A DNA stretch of 49,303 nucleotides, from the NCBI GenBank assembly GCA_023436805.1, contig JAEZHT010000038.1:1-49303 (forward strand). The letters are read 5' to 3'. The stretch is from Bacillota bacterium. GTDB taxonomy: Bacteria > Bacillota_I > Bacilli_A > Acholeplasmatales > UBA5453. Shown piece after piece: positions 33,787 to 41,107 of the stretch. Positions within the stretch are counted from its first letter, which is position 1. Each line of letters begins with the position of its first letter. The notes beneath the pieces are model-generated. The model was not told the origin of the DNA and did no database searches. It saw nothing but the letters and a program-made list of their open reading frames with translations. A program made the translations under genes and the position numbers.

Positions 33787-34105
33787 TATAAACTTGGTTA
33801 TTTTCAATTTTGACTTCAAACGTTTTAGCCTGTTTTGTCGGTAATTTGAACATCGCCAAATGGGCTTTTTCATCGATATTACCTGTTCGAATATCGATTT
33901 TCGCCCCATGTCCACGGCACGTGACTTTCCCTTCAACAGCGTCATATCGACCTTGTTCAAGTGAGACGCCTAAATGGGGACACTTGTCTGAAATGGCGTA
34001 GACTTTATCCATAAAAAACAACAAAAGTATTGGTGTTTTGTCGACCATCACACGCATTTTTACTTTTTGTTTCAATTCTTCGAATGAGACCACTGGGATA
34101 AACAT
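33776..34105 (-). CDS. Rieske [2Fe-2S] ferredoxin-like protein
   Basis: 109 residues. Cluster ligands C42 and H44 (KCPHLGVSLEQG) and C63 and H66 (CRGHGAKID) are in the Rieske pattern. It is a soluble, free-standing Rieske protein of the dioxygenase-ferredoxin type. It could donate electrons to an oxygenase or reductase, but no partner lies nearby. AGAGGTG precedes the ATG on the minus strand. Confidence 0.85.
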   Translation of the reverse strand: MFIPVVSFEELKQKVKMRVMVDKTPILLLFFMDKVYAISDKCPHLGVSLEQGRYDAVEGKVTCRGHGAKIDIRTGNIDEKAHLAMFKLPTKQAKTFEVKIENNQVYIQK

Positions 34106-34216
34106 TGAATCACCTCTTATTTATATTATAGACCTCAACCGCTTGTTCAACAAAGCATTTTACATGAAAGCGACGGTATAACTTTGTTATAATTTCAACA
34201 GTCACTGGAGGTACTT

Positions 34217-34912
34217 ATGAAAATCGAAATTTGGTCTGACTTCGCATGTCCGTTTTGTTATATTGGTAAAAAACGGTTTGAAGCAGCCCTCAATCAATTC
34301 AAACATAAAGATCAAGTAGAAGTTATTTATAAAGCGTATCAACTCAATCCCAATGCACCAAAATATATGTCAGGGTCAGCCTATGAGACTTTTTCAAAAA
34401 GCCATCATATGACGATAGAACAAGCCAAACAACGGTTTGAAATGATTTCTGAACATGCGAAAACCGTAGGGTTGAACTTTAATTACGACCGCATTCAAAT
34501 GACCAATACGTTGGATGCACATCAGTTATTAAAGTGGGCAAATGACCATGGAAAAGCCAACTTGATGATGGAACGTTTGATGGCGGCGTATTTCACGGAA
34601 GGTAAAAACATATCCGACTTAAATGTGCTATTGGAAATATCAGCCGATTTAGGTTTAGATCGAAAATCAGCATTTCAAATGTTGAGTGATGGACACTACA
34701 AAGAAGCTGTAGAACGTGACCAAATAGAAGCCAGAGAGATTGGGGTTCAAGGGGTGCCATTCTTTGTCATCAACCGAACTTATGGGGTTTCAGGGGCACA
34801 AGAGAGCACCTATTTCGTAAAAGCACTGGAACAAATATATCATGAAGAACAAATTCAAGTCATGACCACTCAAAACAACGCCATGTGCGATGATGATCAC
34901 TGTATTCGATAA
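34217..34912 (+). CDS. DsbA-family oxidoreductase (FrnE-like)
   Basis: 231 residues. Active site CPFC (C11-C14) right after the first strand, helical insertion, and the cis-proline loop VQGVPFFVINRTYGVSGAQ mark the FrnE/2-hydroxychromene-isomerase branch of DsbA-like proteins. There is no signal peptide, so it acts in the cytoplasm. The C-terminus has extra cysteines (MCDDDHC), as in some FrnE proteins linked to metal or oxidative stress. CTGGAGG site before the ATG; terminator after the stop. Confidence 0.87.
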   Translation: MKIEIWSDFACPFCYIGKKRFEAALNQFKHKDQVEVIYKAYQLNPNAPKYMSGSAYETFSKSHHMTIEQAKQRFEMISEHAKTVGLNFNYDRIQMTNTLDAHQLLKWANDHGKANLMMERLMAAYFTEGKNISDLNVLLEISADLGLDRKSAFQMLSDGHYKEAVERDQIEAREIGVQGVPFFVINRTYGVSGAQESTYFVKALEQIYHEEQIQVMTTQNNAMCDDDHCIR

Positions 34913-34913
34913 G

Positions 34914-34938
34914 ACAAGCCATAACGCTTGTTTTTTTT
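34914..34938 (+). terminator. Intrinsic terminator
   Basis: ACAAGC (34914-34919) with GCTTGT (34926-34931) followed by eight T residues. Confidence 0.85.
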
Positions 34939-34984
34939 GTATTATATACAAGATTTTGTGAAATCGTTATCATGAGTTTACCCC

Positions 34985-35013
34985 TTTACTGCAGTAGAGT
35001 GATAAAGTATAAT
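34985..35013 (+). promoter_or_regulatory. Promoter with palindrome over the -35 element (second ABC operon)
   Basis: TTTACT (34985-34990), 17-base spacer, TATAAT (35008-35013). The perfect palindrome TACTGCAGTA (34987-34996) overlaps the -35 hexamer and spacer. The operon encodes a TrpR/YerC-like protein, so this may be its operator (inference). Confidence 0.6.
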
Positions 35014-35044
35014 GGAAGGCAGAACAAAGGAAGGTAACTTAAAT

Positions 35045-35830
35045 ATGAAAAAATGGTTTGTTTTAGCATTACTTTTGGTGAGCACCGCAATTTTATCTGC
35101 ATGTCAACCCACCAAAACAGATTTGGAGTACATCACAGATAAAGGTACATTTATTTTTGGGTATACAGATTTCCCACCGATGGGTTTTCTAGAAAATGGT
35201 GAACCTACTGGGTTTGATATCGAAATTGCGAAATTGGTATTTGAACGCTTAGGTGTTGAATTAGAGTTCCGTTATATCGATTGGGACGCGAAAGTCGTTG
35301 AACTTAAATCCCGTCGAATTGACGCCATTTGGAATGGTTTAACCATCACCGACGAACGCAAACTTGAAATGACATTCTCAAAACCGTATTTCGATAATAA
35401 TTTGATCATCATCTCTAAAACAGGTTCAAATATCAATACGATTGCGAATTTGAGTGGTAAAAAGATTGGGGTAGAATCGAGTTCTTCAGCGGACATCGCT
35501 GTAGGTAAAAATACGGTTATTACAGCTTCAGTCGATGAAGTGAAGAAATACAACACCTCTTCAGAAGCCATCTTAGCCCTCAATGCAGGGTTGGTAGATG
35601 CTGTGATTGTCGATGAAATCTATGCACGTTATGTGGTGATGAAAAATAATAATACCTATCAAATTGGTACGGAGATCATTGGTTCTGAACAATATGGTGT
35701 TGGTTTCAGATTGGGTGATGAAGATTTACGTGATCGTGTCGATGAAATATTGGATGAACTATATAATGAAGGGTTGATTCAACCGATTTCAATCAAATAT
35801 TTTGGCGTCAACCTATTTATTCGAGGCTAA
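35045..35830 (+). CDS. Amino-acid ABC transporter substrate-binding lipoprotein (second system)
   Basis: 261 residues from the ATG at 35045. Lipoprotein signal with lipobox ILSAC (C20). Family 3 binding protein: FGYTDFPPMGFLENGEPTGFDIEIAKLVFERLG, WNGLTITDERKLEMTFSKPY and GLVDAVIVDEIYARYV. It resembles glutamine/cystine-type binding proteins more than the T-box-controlled one at 8742. Its stop overlaps the permease start by one base. No T-box here; control is more likely by the repressor at the end of the operon. Confidence 0.88.
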   Translation: MKKWFVLALLLVSTAILSACQPTKTDLEYITDKGTFIFGYTDFPPMGFLENGEPTGFDIEIAKLVFERLGVELEFRYIDWDAKVVELKSRRIDAIWNGLTITDERKLEMTFSKPYFDNNLIIISKTGSNINTIANLSGKKIGVESSSSADIAVGKNTVITASVDEVKKYNTSSEAILALNAGLVDAVIVDEIYARYVVMKNNNTYQIGTEIIGSEQYGVGFRLGDEDLRDRVDEILDELYNEGLIQPISIKYFGVNLFIRG

Positions 35831-36486
35831 TGGATTACATTATAGAGGTATTGCTTTACTTACTACAAGGGTCGAAAACTACCCTTTTAGTCTTTTCTAT
35901 GACCTTGTTGTCGATACCTCTCGGCTTATTCATCGCGGTCATTCGAAAATTAAATATCCCCTTGGTGAGCAAAATCATCGACCTATACACTTGGGTGATT
36001 CGCGGGACACCTTTACTCTTACAAATCTTCTTTGTCGTGTATGGGGTGCCGATTCTCTTCGGTAGCATATTCTTAATCGATGAAATTTATGGCGCGGTTT
36101 TGACATTCATCATCAACTATACAGCCTATTTTGTGGAAATATTTAGGGGTGGGATGAATGCCATTCCAAAGTCTCAATACGACGCTTCTAAGGCATTATC
36201 ATTGAATCCTTATCAAATGTATCGATATGTGATTCTACCTCAAACCATCCATAAGACTTTGCCATCGATTGCCAATGAAATGATCACACTCGTCAAAGAT
36301 ACCGCATTGGTGAGTGCTGTGGCGATTTCAGATATTTTAAGAAACACTCGGGAAACGGTGAGTAGAGACTTTCGGGTAGAAGCTTACTTCATCGCAGCCA
36401 TCCTATATTTGATTTTTACTTATGTTATTGTGTTTATCTTTAAACGCATTGAAAAACGACGTTTGGTCGCTTACGGGGTTAATTGA
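35830..36486 (+). CDS. Amino-acid ABC transporter permease (second system)
   Basis: 218 residues. About five membrane helices; DLYTWVIRGTPLLLQIFFVVYG, YTAYFVEIFRGGMNAIPKSQYDASKALSLNPYQMYRYVILPQ (EAA loop) and LVKDTALVSAVAISDIL are typical of polar amino-acid permeases. A single permease gene implies a homodimer. Coupled to the binding-protein gene by TAATG and to the ATPase gene by a one-base gap. Confidence 0.92.
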   Translation: MDYIIEVLLYLLQGSKTTLLVFSMTLLSIPLGLFIAVIRKLNIPLVSKIIDLYTWVIRGTPLLLQIFFVVYGVPILFGSIFLIDEIYGAVLTFIINYTAYFVEIFRGGMNAIPKSQYDASKALSLNPYQMYRYVILPQTIHKTLPSIANEMITLVKDTALVSAVAISDILRNTRETVSRDFRVEAYFIAAILYLIFTYVIVFIFKRIEKRRLVAYGVN

Positions 36487-36487
36487 T

Positions 36488-37201
36488 ATGTTATTAGAAA
36501 CCAAAAACCTATCCAAAACCTATCAAGATTTGAAAGCAGTCAGTAACGTCGATTTGTCTTTGAATGCCGGTGAAGTCTTAAGCATCATCGGGCCTTCTGG
36601 GTCGGGTAAGAGTACATTACTGAAACTGATTGCGAACCTTGAAACGCCTTCTGAAGGTGAGGTCATCATTTTAGGTACTTCAACGACAAATTTAGAAAAA
36701 AGCCAAAAACAGGCACTATATCAACAAATGGGTTTTATTTTTCAAGATTTCGGTTTATTTGAACACTTAACGGTCAGACAAAACCTTGAACTTGCACCAA
36801 AAATTGTTTTCAAAAGAGACAAGAAAACCATTGCTCAAGAAACCGAACGCTTGTTGAAGTTGGTTGGTTTAGAGGATAAGATTGATGCATACCCCATCAC
36901 GTTGTCTGGGGGACAAAAACAGCGTATCGCGATTGCGAGAGCACTAGCAACCAACCCTAAAATTTTACTATTCGATGAACCCACATCCGCCCTCGATGTG
37001 AAATCCATCGATGACTTGGTCGATATCATTTTAAAACTTAAAAATGAAAAAATCGGCATCTTAATTGTGACACATGATTTACGTTTCGCGAAATTCGTAT
37101 CCTCTTCATTGCTTTTTATGAAGAATTCGAGTATCATTTTCAGTGAAAACATTCAAAATATCGAAAATATTGATGGTATATTTGATGATTTTCTGAAGTG
37201 A
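36488..37201 (+). CDS. Amino-acid ABC transporter ATP-binding protein (second system)
   Basis: 237 residues from the ATG at 36488; longer open frame rejected because it lies inside the permease gene. Walker A GPSGSGKST (35-43), Q-loop MGFIFQDFGLFEHLTV, signature LSGGQKQR, Walker B ILLFDEPTSALD and switch His in IVTHDLRF. GlnQ-type. Followed after 9 bases by the TrpR/YerC-like gene. Confidence 0.93.
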   Translation: MLLETKNLSKTYQDLKAVSNVDLSLNAGEVLSIIGPSGSGKSTLLKLIANLETPSEGEVIILGTSTTNLEKSQKQALYQQMGFIFQDFGLFEHLTVRQNLELAPKIVFKRDKKTIAQETERLLKLVGLEDKIDAYPITLSGGQKQRIAIARALATNPKILLFDEPTSALDVKSIDDLVDIILKLKNEKIGILIVTHDLRFAKFVSSSLLFMKNSSIIFSENIQNIENIDGIFDDFLK

Positions 37202-37210
37202 GGTCCTGTT

Positions 37211-37501
37211 ATGTCGAAACTGAAGAGCCCGATGAACGATGCGTTGTTAGAAAGTATCCTCAAATTAGAATCGTTAGAAGAAGCGTATGCCTTTTTTGAA
37301 GACTTGTGCACCATCAAAGAAGTGGATGCGATGGCACAACGCTTACACGCTGCGAAACTTTTATTACAAGGGAAGACGTATGAACAAATCATTCAAGAAA
37401 CCCACATCAGTTCGACGACCTTGAGCCGTGTTTCTACCTGTGTCCGTTATGGCGCTGGCGGCTATGCACGTGTATTAATCAAACAAGCAAAAAACAAATA
37501 G
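37211..37501 (+). CDS. TrpR/YerC-like transcriptional repressor
   Basis: 96 residues. LLESILKLESLEEAYAFFEDLCTIKEVDAMAQRL and the helix-turn-helix KTYEQIIQETHISSTTLSRVSTCVRYGAGGY follow the YerC/YecD branch of the TrpR superfamily. E. coli TrpR needs tryptophan to bind DNA; the YerC branch's effector is not firmly known. AGGTCC-type site before the ATG and tight spacing place it last in the ABC operon, so it probably senses the imported amino acid or controls the operon through the palindrome at 34987 (inference). Confidence 0.85.
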   Translation: MSKLKSPMNDALLESILKLESLEEAYAFFEDLCTIKEVDAMAQRLHAAKLLLQGKTYEQIIQETHISSTTLSRVSTCVRYGAGGYARVLIKQAKNK

Positions 37502-37515
37502 TACAAAAACACTCA

Positions 37516-37544
37516 TTGACAAAATGAAACCGATGATTTATCCT
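37516..37544 (+). promoter_or_regulatory. Promoter of fluoride-riboswitch transcript
   Basis: TTGACA (37516-37521), 17-base spacer and TATCCT (37539-37544), seven bases before the aptamer. Confidence 0.7.
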
Positions 37545-37550
37545 ATCTAT

Positions 37551-37643
37551 GGGAATGAAGTGCTCCCGAAGTCGATTGACTTGAACCGCAAATTTGCTGA
37601 TGACTTCTACAACTTTTTTGAGTTGTAGAAGTTTTATTTTTTT
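37551..37643 (+). promoter_or_regulatory. Fluoride riboswitch (crcB motif) with intrinsic terminator
   Basis: The aptamer has the order of the crcB motif: GGGAATGAAGTGCTCCC (first stem, with the ATGAAG loop that forms the pseudoknot), AAGTC-GATT-GACTT hairpin, GAACCGC..GC, then TGATGACTTCTAC. The CTTC of the last block can pair with GAAG of the first loop. The same CTTCTAC is the left arm of a 12-base-pair terminator: ACTTCTACAACT (37603-37614) with AGTTGTAGAAGT (37621-37632) and a T-run. Fluoride binding would hold the left arm and allow transcription of the antiporter gene. Confidence 0.85.
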
Positions 37644-37653
37644 GGAGGTATGT

Positions 37654-38826
37654 ATGTTATTATCGCTTGCTTTGGTATTATTGGTGGGTTTGGTGCTCGC
37701 TGCTATATTTAAGAAAATTCAAATGCCAACACTCATCGGTTTTGTTTTGACCGGGGTGATTTTGGGTCCTTATGTACTCAATCAGATGGATGACAATTTA
37801 TTACTCATTTCCCAAGACTTAAGAACATTGGCATTGATCATTATTTTGATTCGTGCTGGGTTATCATTGGATATTCAAAAAATCCGTTCACAAGGCCGTA
37901 TCGCCATTTTACTTACCTTTTTACCAGCCACTTTTGAAATTGTGGGGACATTGTTATTTACACGATTTGTCATGCATTGGGCTTGGATCGATGGGTTCAT
38001 CCTCGGTACGATTTTAGCGGCTGTATCGCCCGCAGTCATCGTGCCAAGAATGATTCACTTGATTGAAAAGAAGTATGGGGCGAAACATGGTATCCCAGAT
38101 ATGGTGATGGCTGGCGCGTCTGCCGATGATATTTTTGTCATTCTGTTATTTACCATTGGTGTATCCATCAAACAAACCGGTGCTTTTGAGGTTTCAACCT
38201 TATTCTTGTTACCATTAGAAATTGTTTTAGGCGTTGTCTATGGCATTTTAATTGGTAAAGGGTTAGTCTATTTCTTTAAAAAGTTCCATCTGAGAGATAC
38301 AGTAAAAGTATTGATCATCATCGGGATAGCCTTATTACTAATATCACTTGAAAAACAACTACACTATTCAGGATTGTTAGGCATCATCGCGATGGCATCG
38401 ATGATTTATCAAGATTATCCGATTTTATCTACTCGCCTTCTCAAAAAGTATGAAAAGATATGGGTATTTACTGAGATGCTATTGTTTGTCTTGGTTGGGG
38501 CTGCGATGGACATATCGGTGGTACCAAGCATTGGATGGGTTGGGCTTGGACTCATTGGATTCATTATGGTATTCAGATTATTTGGGGTATGGGTTGCTGC
38601 CATCCGTTCAACCACAAATACCAAAGAACGTCTGTTCATGATGTTCTCATACATACCCAAAGCCACCGTTCAAGCCTCGATTGGGGCCATCCCGTTAGCG
38701 CTTGGTTTTACCCATGGAACAGAGATACTTGCCATCGCTGTGATGGCCATCATCCTCACCGCACCTATAGGTGCATTCCTCATCGATTGGACCCACCAAT
38801 CACTGCTTAAAATCGAAAACGAATGA
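37654..38826 (+). CDS. Cation/proton antiporter (CPA family), fluoride-regulated
   Basis: 390 residues from the ATG at 37654, after TTGGAGG. Twelve or so membrane helices, e.g. LVLLVGLVLAAIFKKIQMPTLIGFVLTGVILGPYVL at the start and SPAVIVPRMIHLIEKKYG, GASADDIFVILLFTIGVS in the middle. The ADD aspartates lie where NhaP/NhaA-like and KefB-like exchangers carry their ion-binding pair. The upstream fluoride riboswitch places it among the antiporters linked to fluoride tolerance. It may expel protons or sodium to offset HF entry, or move fluoride itself; sequence does not decide. Confidence 0.87.
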   Translation: MLLSLALVLLVGLVLAAIFKKIQMPTLIGFVLTGVILGPYVLNQMDDNLLLISQDLRTLALIIILIRAGLSLDIQKIRSQGRIAILLTFLPATFEIVGTLLFTRFVMHWAWIDGFILGTILAAVSPAVIVPRMIHLIEKKYGAKHGIPDMVMAGASADDIFVILLFTIGVSIKQTGAFEVSTLFLLPLEIVLGVVYGILIGKGLVYFFKKFHLRDTVKVLIIIGIALLLISLEKQLHYSGLLGIIAMASMIYQDYPILSTRLLKKYEKIWVFTEMLLFVLVGAAMDISVVPSIGWVGLGLIGFIMVFRLFGVWVAAIRSTTNTKERLFMMFSYIPKATVQASIGAIPLALGFTHGTEILAIAVMAIILTAPIGAFLIDWTHQSLLKIENE

Positions 38827-38831
38827 CCAAT

Positions 38832-38867
38832 AAACGCGACCTTTTTCAAAAAATGAGGTCGCGTTTT
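38832..38867 (+). terminator. Intrinsic terminator after antiporter
   Basis: AAACGCGACCT (38832-38842) pairs with AGGTCGCGTTT (38856-38866). Confidence 0.85.
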
Positions 38868-38916
38868 ACTTTTCTTCAAAATGGTTAAAAAAGTCCTAAA
38901 AACCGAATGATTTTTC

Positions 38917-38944
38917 TTTACTTTTAAAGGCACTTGAGTATAAT
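38917..38944 (+). promoter_or_regulatory. Promoter of small PAK-repeat peptide gene
   Basis: TTTACT (38917-38922), 16-base spacer, TATAAT (38939-38944) in the TATAATG context seen at several other promoters in this window. Confidence 0.6.
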
Positions 38945-38994
38945 GAAGCTGGATAACAAAAGCGACCCATATCAAAGTGTGATTAGAACTCAAA

Positions 38995-39052
38995 AAACAG
39001 CATTGTTTGGCGAATTCATTGGTGCAATCACCCACTGATTTGGGGGCTGTTT
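38995..39052 (+). other. Structured leader RNA element
   Basis: AAACAGC (38995-39001) pairs with GCTGTTT (39046-39052). Inside lie GGTG-CAAT-CACC (39021-39032) and an alternative CCCA/TGGG pairing (39031-39045). It is part of a leader of roughly 140 nt before the 36-codon gene and matches no riboswitch class I know. Confidence 0.45.
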
Positions 39053-39094
39053 GATGTATATAAACGACTTTATACAAAAAAGGGGGGACCACAC

Positions 39095-39205
39095 ATGCAA
39101 GCTAAGAAACCAGCACCACAACCAGTTAAACCTGCAGCTCAACCAGCTAAACCAGCAGCGCAACCAGCTAAGCCTTCTACAGCAAAACCAGCACCTAAAA
39201 AATAA
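39095..39205 (+). CDS. 36-residue Pro/Ala/Lys repeat peptide
   Basis: An ATG at 39095 follows AAGGGGGGACCACAC, one of the strongest ribosome sites in the window, and opens 36 codons to TAA at 39203-39205. The peptide MQAKKPAPQPVKPAAQPAKP and onward is built almost only of Pro, Ala, Lys and Gln, with a QPAKPAA repeat. It has no signal or membrane helix. It resembles the low-complexity linkers or tails of larger proteins, yet here stands alone with its own promoter, structured leader and terminator. Function unknown; nucleic-acid binding through its lysines or a disordered spacer role is possible. Confidence 0.65.
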   Translation: MQAKKPAPQPVKPAAQPAKPAAQPAKPSTAKPAPKK

Positions 39206-39256
39206 TTAGGTAAACATCGGTCGAATGTCGACTACATTGTCCAAAAATAGACAAGT

Positions 39257-39293
39257 CATGTGGGTAAGTTTATACTTATTCACATGTTTTTTT
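39257..39293 (+). terminator. Intrinsic terminator after PAK peptide
   Basis: CATGTGGGTAAGT (39257-39269) pairs over its whole length, with two G-U pairs, with ACTTATTCACATG (39274-39286), then seven T residues. Confidence 0.85.
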
Positions 39294-39361
39294 CTTTTGA
39301 TTTCCATTCAATCAAAGATGGGTTGAAATATCACAAAAATGGTGGTACGATAATACATGTA

Positions 39362-39378
39362 ACTTTGAAATTCAAAGT
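39362..39378 (+). promoter_or_regulatory. 17-base perfect palindrome in M28 gene leader
   Basis: ACTTTGAA-A-TTCAAAGT lies between a GATAAT -10-like box (39349-39354) and the AAGGAG site of the M28 peptidase gene. Its place and symmetry fit a repressor operator; no matching regulator was identified. Confidence 0.45.
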
Positions 39379-39393
39379 ATTAAGGAGAAACCC

Positions 39394-41040
39394 ATGAAAT
39401 GTTTGAAGAAAGTCGCGATTCTCACGACCATTGTTTCACTCTTTTTAAGTTTGTTTGTCTTATACACCCCTAAACCAAAAATGAGCCCTGATGGGTTTTC
39501 TGCGGTTCGGGCATTAGAACACATTGAAGTCATATCCAGAGAACCGCATTCTGTATTTGACCCAGTTGCCCATGAAGCGGTTAGGTTATACATCAAAGAC
39601 ACCATGACCACTTATGTAGGTGCATCCAATGTCTATGAATATAATTATTCGAAAGAAACTTTAGGCGAAGGCACTGAATATGACATAAAGAATGTCTTGG
39701 GTGTCATCCCTGGGGAGTCAGAAATCGGCATCATGCTCGTGGGACACTACGATTCTCGTGGTCACATCGGCCGATATGGTGAACTCGGTCGTTCCTATGG
39801 CGCAGCCGATGATGGCTACGCGATTGGAACGATGCTTGAAATTGCTCATTTATATAAAGATTCAAATCCTAAGAATAGCATTTACTTCTTATTTACAGAC
39901 GCAGAAGAAACCGGTCTTTATGGGGCTAGAATGATCGCCACCGAAACCGCCTTAATGGATAAGATTGCTTTTATCATCAACATCGAAGCCAGAGGTGTCA
40001 GCGGTGCCGCTTACATGTTTGAGACCTCATCGAACAACCAAAAGGTCATTGAGTTTTACCGTAAAGCCAATTTACCAGTATCTTATAGTCTCGCCACAGC
40101 GGTCTATCAAGTGATGCCCAACTTTACCGATTTCACTGAATTTTTAGCGATTGACAAACAAGGCATCAATTTCGCGGTATTGGAAGGGTTATCCCATTAC
40201 CATACCCCACTCGATAATTACCAAGAAGTGAGTGTCACCTCAATTCAACACTACGGTGAACAAATTGAACCATTGGTTAAAGCATTTGTAGCAGATGCGC
40301 GTTATGGTGATGTCGATTATTTTGTTGCTTCACAAGACAGTGTATTCTTCACACTGTTCGCCAATGTATTCATCTCTTATAGCGAAACCACAGCGAATGT
40401 GTTGCACATCTTGACTTTGGTGGCTTTCATCGCGGTATTGTTTTGGTTATTCAAACAAAACGCAATTGATAAGACCAAGATTTTACATTATAAGTCTAGA
40501 TTCTTTATGGTATTCTTCGTCGTGATTATTTTAGGGTATATCTATGCACAAATGATGGCTTTATTCGGCAATACGCCATTCTCACTCACCTATGTTCGAA
40601 TGGATGGGTCTGAATTACCAACCTTAATATTCATGATAGTGCTCCTGGTTTTGGGGTATAAGTACTATACGGAGAAAGTCAATACAATGGAGAAAATGCG
40701 TGCGTTCTTGACGTTTGGGATTGCGTTCCAATTGTTGATTGCGTTACTCACAGGGTTTGTATTATCTGGGGCGTCATTCCTATTCTTTGTGCCCGCTTTA
40801 TTGGGCGTAGTCGCATTGTATGTCTCTAGTCTCAAACAAAAAGTACTTAAACATGTGGTTTATGGACTCACGATTTTGGTATCAATCTTATTGATTGTTC
40901 CGATTCTATATTCATTTTTCCTCGCACTAACGGTAGGTGGTACACCGATTTTGGTCGCTTTACTCTTCATTCATTTGACCATCTTATTACCGGTATTTAA
41001 ATTACATTTAGCGCTTTCCGATGAAGGTTACGATTTGTAA
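39394..41040 (+). CDS. Membrane-bound M28-family zinc peptidase
   Basis: 548 residues. An N-terminal helix (about 8-26) leads to an external peptidase domain: VGHYDSRG (H118, D120), YGAADDGYAIGTMLEI (bridging Asp), FTDAEETGLYGAR (catalytic and zinc Glu), IINIEARG and a final zinc His in LSHYHTPLDNY. All M28 metal ligands appear present. The C-terminal 210 residues contain about seven membrane helices, as in ER-metallopeptidase/Fxna-like and bacterial homologues. It likely trims peptides outside the membrane for uptake. Own promoter region with a palindrome; its terminator includes the stop codon. Confidence 0.87.
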   Translation: MKCLKKVAILTTIVSLFLSLFVLYTPKPKMSPDGFSAVRALEHIEVISREPHSVFDPVAHEAVRLYIKDTMTTYVGASNVYEYNYSKETLGEGTEYDIKNVLGVIPGESEIGIMLVGHYDSRGHIGRYGELGRSYGAADDGYAIGTMLEIAHLYKDSNPKNSIYFLFTDAEETGLYGARMIATETALMDKIAFIINIEARGVSGAAYMFETSSNNQKVIEFYRKANLPVSYSLATAVYQVMPNFTDFTEFLAIDKQGINFAVLEGLSHYHTPLDNYQEVSVTSIQHYGEQIEPLVKAFVADARYGDVDYFVASQDSVFFTLFANVFISYSETTANVLHILTLVAFIAVLFWLFKQNAIDKTKILHYKSRFFMVFFVVIILGYIYAQMMALFGNTPFSLTYVRMDGSELPTLIFMIVLLVLGYKYYTEKVNTMEKMRAFLTFGIAFQLLIALLTGFVLSGASFLFFVPALLGVVALYVSSLKQKVLKHVVYGLTILVSILLIVPILYSFFLALTVGGTPILVALLFIHLTILLPVFKLHLALSDEGYDL

Positions 41041-41049
41041 CCTTTTTTT
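41026..41049 (+). terminator. Terminator overlapping the M28 stop codon
   Basis: GGTTAC (41026-41031) pairs with GTAACC (41037-41042); seven T residues follow. The TAA stop is inside the right arm. Confidence 0.75.
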
Positions 41050-41107
41050 ACTGGAAAAAGGAAACCGATTTCATTATAATAGATATGTATTCGAAGAGGT
41101 GTTTTTT

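Noticed and set aside
38943..39038. 31-codon frame starting at ATG 38943
   Set aside because: Its ATG is part of the TATAATG -10 element and would not be in the transcript; no ribosome site at proper distance.
38670..39092. 140-codon minus-strand frame across the antiporter end and the leader
   Set aside because: It is antisense to a clear gene, a terminator and a promoter, and has no ribosome site or family match.
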